64,000 bases of DNA. Origin: Asterias amurensis. Its lineage: Eukaryota; Echinodermata; Asteroidea; Forcipulatida; Asteriidae. The stretch spans positions 18,992,965-19,056,964 of the forward strand of contig NC_092656.1 in NCBI RefSeq assembly GCF_032118995.1. The letters are read 5' to 3'. The notes below the pieces were generated by a model. That model had not been told where the DNA came from. It saw only the letters and a list, made by a program, of their open reading frames with translations, and did not search any database. Below are positions 36,612-45,865 of this stretch, one piece after another (positions within the stretch are counted from its first letter, which is position 1; each line of letters begins with the position of its first letter). A program made the position numbers and the translations under genes.

Positions 36612-36904
36612 GGCCACATTAGGGCGATGTAACTATGTTGTCAGAGTGGCGTCACATCAATCTAAAGGTCACAGGTTCAAACACTTCTCAAGTAAATTTG
36701 TCTTCGTTCAAACGAAAATTAACGTTAAAAGTTGAGCAATGTTATGTTACTATCAGTGACATGGGCTAATTTCTTGCCATTCTCTCAAAACATGAAGGGA
36801 AACAATTAACTAATTAGCATTTTTCTCTATATTTTTTAAAAGCAGAGGCATTTTATATGAGCACCTTCACACACAGTTTGTATCCTACTCGTCTAATGGA
36901 CGAC

Positions 36905-36910
36905 TTTATT
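36905..36910 (-). terminator. AATAAA overlapping the ADPGK stop codon
   Basis: The minus strand reads CACAAATAAAG, so the stop TAA (36908-36906) lies inside an AATAAA hexamer. If used, the 3' UTR would be only about 10-30 nt. It may be coincidence. Confidence 0.3.
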
Positions 36911-39900
36911 TGTGTATATATTGTGAGTATAACATTCCAGTTGCTGATATTGCATCTCCAAGTCCAACAGTTTTCCCCGGTTTCTTGCACACGAGTACCG
37001 GGCTGAAATGAAATGTAACATCCCCTCTCTGCCATTTCAGAAGGGGCTTACTGGGGTCAAAGGTTATAACTTGTTTCCTCAATGGAGCGTAGTCTACGGA
37101 CAACGAAAACACTTTCGGTATGCGCAGATCTACTTTAGCTGGATTGATGGGTATATCACCGCACGCCTGGCGACCAGCAATTCGGGCACCGACCCCTACA
37201 GCAGACAGACTGTTATCCCAGTGGTTAGGTAAAGTAGCTATGATGTGAAATGTTAACGAATGGAAATGCACTCTAGTCAGCAGTGACCTCTGACCTTCAA
37301 CAAGAGCGGTTAGAATCCAGTAGAGAATGTCGGCCACGGCGCCGATTTCAGGGTAGCCGTTTTCATCAGCTGTGAGGTCTGCGTGGGGACCCTGGTTGGA
37401 GCGGGACACCAGACCAAGCTCTTGCTCGTTCAAGCCCAAGGAATGAACCACTGGTAAGAGCTGAAAAGGAAACAAGAGATAAACAAAAATAGAAAGCAAC
37501 AAATTACAATTGAGAACTTATTATAAAAATCAATACTGAATGTTTCATGTTAAGCCTATACTCTTCAATAAAATTGACATGGCTGAGATATTATGAAAAC
37601 TTTTACCTTTTTGAGAGGACAAATCATCACTTTCTTTCAATTTCCTTTAAAGACAGTGGACACTATCGGTAATTGTCAAAGATCAGTCTTCTCACTCGGT
37701 GTATCTCAACATATGCATAAAATAACAAACCTGTGAAAATTTGAGCTCAATCGGTCATCGAACTTGCGAGATAACAATGAAAGAAAAAAACACCCTTGTC
37801 ACACGAAGTTGTGCGTTTAAATGGTTGATTTCGAGACCTCAAGTTCTAAATCTGAGGTCTCGAAATCAAATTCGTGGAAAATTACTTCTTTCTCGAAAAC
37901 TATGGCACTTCAGAGGGTGCCGCTTCTCACAATGTTTTATACCATCAACCGCTCCTCATTACTCGTCACCAAGTAAGATTTTACGCTAATAATTATTTTG
38001 AGTAATTACCAATAGTGTCCACTGCCTTTAAGATTCTTGTTACTGTGGTGTGCTGTTTGGCAGTAGTATACAGCTAATAGTGCAACGCAGTAACCAGTTT
38101 ACTTATCGCACAAAAACAGCAGAGAATTATATTTTCTCTGGCACAAATATTGCCCTCGTATACTTGACTTGTGAAAAAGTAGCCACATTTCAATTGAGTT
38201 TTTATCGTTTTCATTTCATCAAGAGCAAAAAACACGCTAATACTAAACAAGTCCATACCGTTTTAACTATGAGTCGAACCAGTTGTTCATTTGCCATGCT
38301 AGCCAACTCCAGGTGGACAGGTAGACTCTTAGGGAGCTTGCCTAGCTCAATGTCCATGGCGTGGATTTTTTCAATCTGCTTAGCGAGAGTGCTGCTGTCT
38401 AGAAGATGAAGACCCGAGAACATCACAACGTCCGGCTGGAAATCTGAAGAGAAACGAATGAAAGTCAAGTTTTTGATTCGCGCAAAACTTGTACAGTCTT
38501 AAACCCTTTTCACACTACTCTTATTTCCCAGAGGCGACCCTGGGGAATAATGGCCGGCCCTTTCACACTTGGATTTCTTTACCCCTGACCTACACCCAAC
38601 AAATGGGCATACCCCGGGGAGCAGCCACGCATGCTATGGGTGTCATGGCCGAGTGGATAAGAACACCGAACTCAAGCTCTGATGCTTCTGTTCAGCAGAG
38701 TGTGGGTTCGAATCCCGGTCGTGACACTTGTGTCCCTGAGCAAGACACTTAACTGTAACTGCTTCTCTCCACCCAGGGGTAAATGGGTACCTGCGAGGGC
38801 AGAGATGGTTCTTGTGATTGATTTAGCCGATTAGCGCATATTAATGTTGCACAAGGCTGCATACTCCCCACCAGTGGGTTGAGATGGTTTAAGAAGTGAT
38901 TTAAGGCCCAGTGACCAGGGGTAATAATGTGAAGCACTTTGGGATGCCCTCTGGGTGTGAAAAGTGCTATATAAAATTGGGTTGTTATTATTATTATTAT
39001 TATGGAGTAGAGGGAAGCGTTAAAACCCTAAGGTATTCTTGAAACGTGCAATCGGAACTCCGTGGAATAAGGACCTAGGCGGGCACAGTGTAAAAGTGCA
39101 CCAGGGTAACCATGGGGTTAAACTCCTGGGGCCTCCCCAGGGCTGTAATCCAGGGGGTAAGAGATGCAGTGTGAAAGAGCTTATAAGTATCGATGAATGA
39201 AACAAATTTAACAAGCTATTTACGGTTACCTTCGATGCTTGAAGTGAAGACGTCCAATCCTTCCAGCTCCGCGTTAGCGACGTCATGTGATGTTATGAAG
39301 CGTGTTGCTATGGGTGTGGTCAGCTTACCCCATCGTTCTCCTTTGCCATACTCCATGATCAGATGGATCTCGTCTGTTTCTCGCACACTTGACTCTGATA
39401 TCTTAACTTTACTGGGCATTAATCTCCGGACAATTGGTCCGGCTGGCCCAACAAGAAGAATCTGTGATAAATGTTCAAAGTTGAAAGGAAGTTTGTACTT
39501 AAAGGATTTGGGTACTTTTTCAAAATGTCCATAGATTTACATTAAACTTACAGGGTTTGAAGATAATGATAGTGGAAAGCTTCCCTTCAAATCTTACTTA
39601 CTGAGGTGCTGTAGTTTTTGAGAAATGATTAAAACAGTGTCATGAAAATACGTTTGAAAATGATTAAAATAATTTTCGAAAATTATTTTCATGACATTGT
39701 TTTACTCATTTCCAAAAAACTACAGCACCTCAGCACATAGTATTTTCAGGGAAGCTTTCTACTATCATTATCTTCAAACTGTGTAATTTAGTGTAAATCT
39801 GTGGACATTGTTTTTTTTGTCCTACAAAAGTTACATAGACCCTTTAACTTAGTTCTTGACGAGCAGAAGCTTGGTGAAAGTTGAGCTTTTGGTTGGAACT

Positions 39901-41805
39901 TTACAAATGGCGCCATCATAATGTGATAAGCTCTTAAACTTGAATTAAGCTGGGTCCAATTGCCAGGCTCTGTTTACTGTGCTTACAGAGCCTGTGAAGC
40001 ACATGATTCTATAAGCGCAGAATTCCGCGGTATAAGCACAGCCATGAAATTGGACCCATATGTACTCACCTCTACATCCTCGGTAAGCTGTGCCATCATG
40101 AATGCCATCAAAGCTGCATTCCCTCCTATGCTGTACTGTAATATTAAATAAGAACAAATTGTCAGGATGAAGACACCGTTAGAGAGATCAATTAATAACT
40201 CACTCTGTGGCAGTGAAGTAAATAACCTCACCATGGAATGTTTCAAACCCAACATCATAAACAATAATCTTGGAGGTACATTTTCTGTCGGGTGATGAGA
40301 AGCAAAAAAAAAAAAAAAAATCACCATGGCACTATTGACACCTCATCTTAAAGGCAGTGGACACTATTGGAATCTTTTCTTGGTGACGTCACAAGTAATG
40401 GGGAGAGGTTGATGGTATAAAACATTGTGAGAAACAGCTCACTCTGAAGTGCCATAGTTTTCGAGAAAGAAGTAATTTGATTTGAGACCTCACGTTTATA
40501 ACTTGAGGTCTCGAAGAAATCAACCATCTAAATGCACACAACTTCGTGTGACAAGGGTGTTTTTTTTCTTTCATTATTATCTCGCAAGTTTGATGACCTA
40601 CTGAGCTCAAATTTTCATAGGTTTGTTATTTTATGCATATGTTGAGATACACCAACTGCGAAGGCTAGTCTTTGACAATTGCCAATAGTGTCCACTGCCT
40701 TTAAGATGAATCTTAGAGAAATCAGCCCCTGATTCTTGACCATACCTCTTTGACCTCCAGCTTGTCTGCAGCCTCTATAACAGTATCAAACACATCACCA
40801 TCGGCAAAATACCTCTCAGCCGCAGCACCAGATGCAAAGAAATTACCAAAGCTTTCTTGTAGATCGGTCAGTGAGTTGAGTAACGCATGATCTTCGGTTG
40901 CACCTTGCTTGATGTTGAGTTTGTCCAGCAAAGCTGTGGCTGAGACTATCAGATCAGCATTGATGTTTAATCTGTGATGCAATTGATTTAACGATGATTA
41001 ATAAGTAAATGAACACTGTGGTCTGTGGTTTATAACACCACCAGTTATATGCTAATTAAGGGGATTACAATATAGGGGAGCAGAGTTAATGAACCATTAA
41101 ATTAGATAAGTTTAGATTAGAAAATAGAACTAGCTGTTGCAAACAAATTACCAACCAAATGGACCGAGAGTATAAATGCAAAAAATAGTTAATGGTCTGA
41201 CGTTTCGACCCTAGCAGAGTCTTTCTCGAAGGCTAAATGACAACACAACAAACATGAACAGGTGACTAAGTGAAACATAAGCAGTGAAGTGGAAATACAT
41301 GAATGGGGTTAGAGAGCATACAGAAACAAGCAGGGGGTAAACAATGAATAGGGGGACAAAAAGGGGGGTGAAGGGAAGGGACTGGCTTGACCACAAGCAA
41401 GAAGATGGAAACACAAAGGACAACATGAAGGGTGGGGATTAGATTAGATTAGATTACATAATGAGCTGATTAGCAGTTAATCATATCCTAACACTGGGAT
41501 AGATTACTAACTAACTTCTTGCTAACATCTTGCAATCAGCATGGATGCTTCTTCCTCCATGCAATCAGGGTGAAATTGAAAAACCTGACACGCAAGGTCT
41601 GTCCGTCAATTTCAAAGTAAACCTTGTGACAACCTTACCCGACAGCAACACGTTTAACTTTCTTAGCAGGATCTTGAATACCAGTAGACCATCCACGGAT
41701 GACTTGTGTCTCGGCCGACGAGGTGTCATGTAGAGAGAGGTTGTAGTCGTACAAATAAGCAACTGCTATGAGTACAAAGGCTAGGATTAGTGGACCCCAC
41801 TCCAT
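36906..41805 (-). CDS. ADPGK: ADP-dependent glucokinase
   Basis: Six coding exons on the minus strand: 41805-41639, 40971-40746, 40135-40070, 39461-39230, 38443-38259 and 37460-36906. Junctions are GT-AG and phases close to 476 residues (human 497). Residues 5-19 (PLILAFVLIAVAYLY) form a hydrophobic signal or anchor, as in ER-associated ADPGK. Then come VKRVAVG, SGAAAERYFADGD, GGNAALM (135-141), LVGPAGP, DEIHLIMEYGKGERWGKL, RFITSHDVANAELEGLDVF, MFSGLHLLDS, PVHLELASM, SLGLNEQEL and TVGLGDAIS with the presumed catalytic Asp at 461. The family phosphorylates glucose using ADP and has a ribokinase-like fold. The coding exon acceptor is at 41821, with a likely non-coding exon near 44587. It is head to head with metaxin. 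A MITE ends about 10 bp from the donor of exon 3. The identification is firm. Confidence 0.96.
37647..38031. mobile_element. TTAA MITE, family A copy 8
   Basis: Full length, with TTAA at 37647-37650 and 38028-38031, in ADPGK intron 5. Confidence 0.88.
38502..39185. mobile_element. MITE split by a SINE
   Basis: TAAACCCTTTTCACACTAC at the left and GCAGTGTGAAAGAGCTTATA at the right are inverted ends, and GGGGCCTCCCC / CCCCGGGG-type arms lie within. The SINE at 38640-39003 interrupts it. Confidence 0.65.
38640..39003 (+). repeat. Full-length SINE, subfamily 2, tRNA-Leu-like head
   Basis: The head GTGTCATGGCCGAGTGGATA, a CTCAAG anticodon-loop-like segment, a CAGCAGAGTG variable arm and B box GGTTCGAATCCC precede a body (CCCAGGGGTAAATGGGTACC) and a CR1-like tail (GTGCTATATAAAATTGGG) ending in (TTA)n. 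The A and B boxes imply an internal Pol III promoter. Confidence 0.85.
39499..39848. mobile_element. TTAA MITE, family G copy 1
   Basis: TTAAAGGATTTGGGTACTTT and the complement side ACATAGACCCTTTAA bound a palindromic interior (GAGGTGCTGTAGTTTTTGAG / complement). It lies in ADPGK intron 3 and begins 38 bp from exon 4. Confidence 0.8.
39951..40059. mobile_element. MITE, family C copy 5, at an exon edge
   Basis: TGGGTCCAATTGCCAGGCTC and GCCATGAAATTGGACCCA are the inverted ends. It ends about 10 bp from the last coding base (40070) of ADPGK exon 3. Confidence 0.65.
40348..40704. mobile_element. TTAA MITE, family A copy 9
   Basis: TTAA at 40348-40351 and 40701-40704, with a short internal deletion near the left arm. 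It lies in ADPGK intron 2 and ends 42 bp from exon 2. Confidence 0.85.
41180..41262. mobile_element. Possible Penelope-like terminal fragment
   Basis: The minus strand contains GACTCTGCTAGGGTCGAAAC followed by GTCAGACC. This resembles the stem II and GAAAC part of the hammerhead ribozyme carried by Penelope-like elements. The CUGAUGA core half is not recognisable. It is a small fossil in ADPGK intron 1. Confidence 0.3.
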
Positions 41806-41865
41806 GGTGTATCAACGGACCTGTGCATAAATGGATCAATTAAAAAAGTAGTCAGGTTGGCATAG

Positions 41866-42274
41866 ATAATAATAATAACGAAGTCTTATATAGCGCACGT
41901 ATCTACCAAACAAGGTACTCAAGGCGCTGAGTATATACAAACTTTCAGAAAGATAGGTTATTGCAGTGATGAATTTTGAGACCCAATTAGTTAGCACCTT
42001 ATAATGGTTTACAAGGTGCTATGGTGCATACAGCAGCCACAGCCAGGAACACCCGGGCGAACCCCTTCTCTTTTCGATAAGTGCACTGGTTTCTTTTACA
42101 TCAATACACAACACATGGGACCAACGGCTTTACGTCCCATCCGAAGGACGAAGCAATGGTTAAGTGTCTTGCTTAAGGACACAAGTGTCACGGCTTGGGA
42201 TTCGAACCCACACTCTGCTGATCAGAAACACCAGAGTTTGAATTCGGTGATCTTAACCGCTCGGCCACGACACT
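41866..42274 (-). repeat. Full-length SINE, subfamily 1, tRNA-Leu-like head
   Basis: Read on the minus strand, the head GTGTCGTGGCCGAGCGGTTA starts at about 42274, followed by a B box GGTTCGAATCCC and the body ACACTTAACCATTGCTTCGT. The tail is ATATAAGACTTCGTTATTAT. It lies between the ADPGK coding start and its presumed first exon. Confidence 0.85.
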
Positions 42275-44011
42275 TCCATAGTAGTGATACCTTTGCTCGG
42301 TTTTCACATCTACAACGATTGTTTGAATCCCAACGGGGCACTAGATTTAGTTTTTAGCCCCTGATTAATTGTGTGGGTTTTCCCTGGAATATTTCTCTTG
42401 GGTTTTTCCTGTGACAGTCAGGAGGATGGAGACTGCCACCTAGAACTATATGAGGTTTGTCCACTATAGCGGAATGAACCATCATAGTTCTAGGAAAAAA
42501 AAGGGTTATGATCAACTACCTACTACTATTTTGTGTTGTCAAATGCATCAAAATCAAAAAGCTAACCTAAGAACAAACAGTGATTTTGTGCAAATTTGAA
42601 AGTTTTTCCTGCGTTGTCCGGTATTTCCTGTTTAGTTTTCTGATATTTTTTGGTATTGTCTGTTAAACGATGTTTTCCAGTAGACTTAGCCTTTTAAATA
42701 ATAAAATAAATAATAAGAGGTTTTTATATTGCACTTTTCTAAAACATGATCAAAGCGCATTTTTTTATAACAAAGAAAAAGATAAATTAAAACTAACAAG
42801 ACACAAATCACTTATCTACTATTTAGGAAAGAGATCAGCTTTTAGGTTTTTTCTTAAAAGTAACAACACAAGAAGATTAACGGACATTAATTGGGAGATC
42901 GTCATACTTTCTGCAATAGACTGTGCAAGTCTCGCGCGCACCGGAGCGAGAAAACACGACACCTGAAGAACTTAATTTTTTTATGAATCAAAACTTTGCT
43001 TTAATTTTTTCTTAATGCGAGTCTGAACAAAAAAAATACCCATTAGAGCTTCTTTAAATTAGTTTTAGCTTTTTAAACAAATACACAATTTTCGGTTAAA
43101 GTCTATGTATAGACAAAAGTAAAACTCTGGAACAAGGATGTTTGTTTGATCTTAAATGTTTTGAAACCCCTTTTGTAAATCTACGCCCGAATGTGTAACT
43201 ACTGAAAGCTGGTTTATACGCGGACGCACGATGGTCGCAAGGGCGTTAGATAAACGCGTGACGCATTTTAAAGAGGAAGCCGACGCCTAAGCGACCAATG
43301 AAAAGGCTTTCTACCCCGCGCGGCCATAACAAGCGTCTGCGTAAGTTTCGTGATTGGAGATGGGCACAAATTCTTAATTTTTTACAAGTAACCTGACCTG
43401 AGGTCAAGTTCAAATATCGGTTTTTCTTCGTTATTAATGTTGACTTTATTTTTACTTTTATATATGTTGTTAATTAGTATTACATTTTTAACAACATATG
43501 TCATTTTTATGGTCATAAACTATATCAAACTAAAGTAATGGACGAAACAAAATCTCCCCAACGTAAAACTCCATAAGGTTGGGACCACAATGGTCCCGGA
43601 AGTTCAAATCTGCGCGAGACTTGCACAGTCTATTGGGAAGCAAATTTTGACATCACAAGGCCGTTTTCGCTACGAATGTTTGCAGAAGTTGAGCACATCA
43701 CAAACTCTCTGTCTCTACTCTTCCAAATTATTTGTTGTGATTTATGTGAATTTGTGACGTCAAAATTTGTATCGCATTTGTGTCCAGGCTCTACTTTACA
43801 CTTTCATAATAATTTTTTCTATTTAGGCTGGCACATGATTCATAACATAATGAATTGAATAACATACTGAAATATGAAGAGTGTGAAATGTGACCACTTT
43901 GTCTTTACCCACATATTATGAGGAAATATGCTAAATTAATATCAATAACTGATGCTATTCAAAATTTCGAAAAAAGGAATCTAGCCCCCCAGTTACGTGG
44001 TCTAATTAAGA
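42275..44011. other. Presumed ADPGK first intron, no gene seen
   Basis: It contains a hairpin at about 42440-42497 (CTAGAACTATATGAGG / CATCATAGTTCTAG), related to 24865-24935. A GC-rich fragment of the TTTATACGCGGACGC type lies at 43197-43345. The 98-codon frame at 42670-42966 shows no domain. Confidence 0.35.
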
Positions 44012-44499
44012 CCCATAGTATATAAGATTAAGAACTAGACTCTAGTCTAGAGGGCGCACTGGTGATGCTGCTTGCACATACAAACGCGACGGGACCACAA
44101 CACAAGGAGACATATTATTATTATTAAGTACACTTGGGAGAGTGTGTTGATAACGCTACGCGATGCTGTTTTGTCAACTTGCGAAATGGCCACACACCGG
44201 GCCATGTGAACACAAGCTATGCGATGCTGTTTTGTCAATTTACAAATTGGCCGCATGAGCGCATGCCAGGCCGCATATTAGGCCTAGGGTGTGTTTAGGC
44301 GACCCCAACCAAAGTCCAACCGAGTCTTAATCGGTTATCCATTGGCATGGTCTGAACCGCATCGTCACACTCACAGCGCTCAACTGCACACGCAAAAATA
44401 TTCAACCAATAGATGATCAATGCTTCTGGTTGGGGTCGCCAACAAAATGCACTCTAGTGGGCCCTCTTGTTTTTATATTATAATTATAACTCTATGTTT
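44012..44499. mobile_element. hAT-like MITE, family F copy 2, with inner insert
   Basis: GAGGGCGCACTGGTGATGCT near 44049 and the right end CTTGTTTTTATATTATAATT with AACTCTATG match 32920-33213. An inner inverted-repeat piece (AGGCGACCCCAACC / GGTTGGGGTCGCC, about 44296-44442) appears inserted in it. Confidence 0.65.
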
Positions 44500-44586
44500 T
44501 GACCCCTCTGCCTACCCACAATGCATTGCGATTCGACCTTCGACCTTCAATCAAGGTAATTGGATCTAGTGACAATGTTTGCTTAC

Positions 44587-44665
44587 CTTCCTTGCGATCA
44601 ATTCTAGTTTGGGGTTCCCTCGTGAAGAGATGGTAGTTTGTAGCCACAGAAATGGCGAAAGTTCT
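44587..44665 (-). other. ADPGK: Likely non-coding first exon of ADPGK
   Basis: The minus strand reads GAATTGATCGCAAGGAAG directly before GTAAGC (donor at 44586). The first coding exon begins at an acceptor (TTATGCACAG) at 41821, leaving 15 nt of 5' UTR before ATG. A 5' UTR exon is therefore expected, and this is the best donor upstream. The 5' boundary is a guess. Confidence 0.4.
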
Positions 44666-44924
44666 GCCCAAAAAGTGAAGAAATTATGAATAAATTCAAA
44701 GTTCCAGAACTGAAGTTGAGCTGAGCTGCTAGCTGAGTGGTCTTCGTGTTGTTGACACGCGTGACATCATGTGGACTGTGTTTTTAATTATTGCACAAAC
44801 ACAAAAATGAGGGCGCTATGCTGGTTTAACGGTGGTGTTTTGTTTGCCGTTCGCTCGTCCCCAGCGCCTTGCTTCCTGGATATAGATAGACTGGCCGCTG
44901 GGGCCGGGCCGAGCCGAGCGAATG

Positions 44925-45343
44925 TTTGCCGGTGAAAAATTAACGGTTGTGTTAAATACCGCCCTCTTACGTGTGGACTGCTGCTTTATGATTGGTCTGT
45001 TGCGCGTAAGTTAATAACCAAGCTTTATGATTGGTCTGTTGCGCGCAAGTTAAATAACCAAGCTTTATGATTGGTCTGTTGCGCGTAAGTTAATAGACAG
45101 GTATGAAGCGCCCTCTGTGTGGGAACAGACGGGAGGTTGCGTGCAACCAACCAATCAAAGTTCAAGGAAAGGAAGTTGCGCGTAACAGACCAATCATAAA
45201 GCTTGGTTATTTAACTTACGCGCAACAGACCAATCATAAAGCTTGGTTATTTAACTTACGCGCAACAGACCAATCAAAAAGCAGCAGTTGTCCACACGTA
45301 AGAGGGCGGTATTTAACACAACCGTTAATTTTTCACCTGCAAA
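44925..45343. repeat. Large inverted repeat with CCAAT boxes
   Basis: The left arm (about 44925-45094) is near-complementary to the right arm (about 45175-45343), with an 80-bp spacer. Outer ends are TTTGCCGGTGAAAAATTAAC and its complement. Each arm holds about three 40-47-bp units with TTATGATTGGTCTGTTGCGC, each with an inverted CCAAT box. It lies between ADPGK and metaxin. Confidence 0.9.
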
Positions 45344-45532
45344 CAAAATGCCACCGTCAGCTAGCTTCAGCATCTCTCACGCTATGAAACTCCGGCTCAT
45401 AATGAACACTAAACTAAGAGGGCGGTATTTAACACAACCGTTAATTTTTCACCTGCAAACAAAATGCCACCGTCAGCTAGCTTTAGCATCTCTCACGCTA
45501 TGAAACTCCGGCTCATAATGAACACTAAACTT
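45299..45532 (+). repeat. 117-bp tandem duplication upstream of metaxin
   Basis: Units 45299-45415 and 45416-45532 are nearly identical, both starting TAAGAGGGCGGTATTTAACA. The first unit overlaps the end of the palindrome. Each carries an ATG (AAAATGCCACCG) that could form an upstream ORF if transcribed. Confidence 0.92.
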
Positions 45533-45865
45533 GAGCCTCCAGCAAAAGTTTTCGTCAAAAACCATATACAAACGTCATTCAATACACAGTCTCCTTTGGG
45601 CGACTGGAAAGCTAGCAAGACCAAAAAAACATAAACAACAACAAAAACAAATAAATATTCATTTCAGTTGATCAAAATTGTTGACATTTAATTACAAGTT
45701 TCATACAAGCCATCCAAATGGAGTGGTCCCGAAAATGCCGTCAAGTGAAAATTCTTTGAAAGACGAAATGCCGTAACTTGACGGTAGTTGACGAAAATTT
45801 GCGGGGAAAATATAAACGCACTTTTGACGACCGGTCTGGTTCAAAGTTCAAAGTTGAACATCATC

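Noticed and set aside
37741-37989. Recurring 60-90 codon frames (e.g. RPQ(I/V)LNLRSRNQI) at many loci
   Set aside because: The same peptide recurs because family A MITEs recur. It is not a gene family; both strands of the MITE are open by composition.
38640-38735. Functional tRNA-Leu gene
   Set aside because: The tRNA-like part is fused to a SINE body with a (TTA)n tail and recurs in several copies.
42670-42966. 98-codon frame in the ADPGK 5' region
   Set aside because: No similarity pattern that I recognise, and it lies in a presumed intron.
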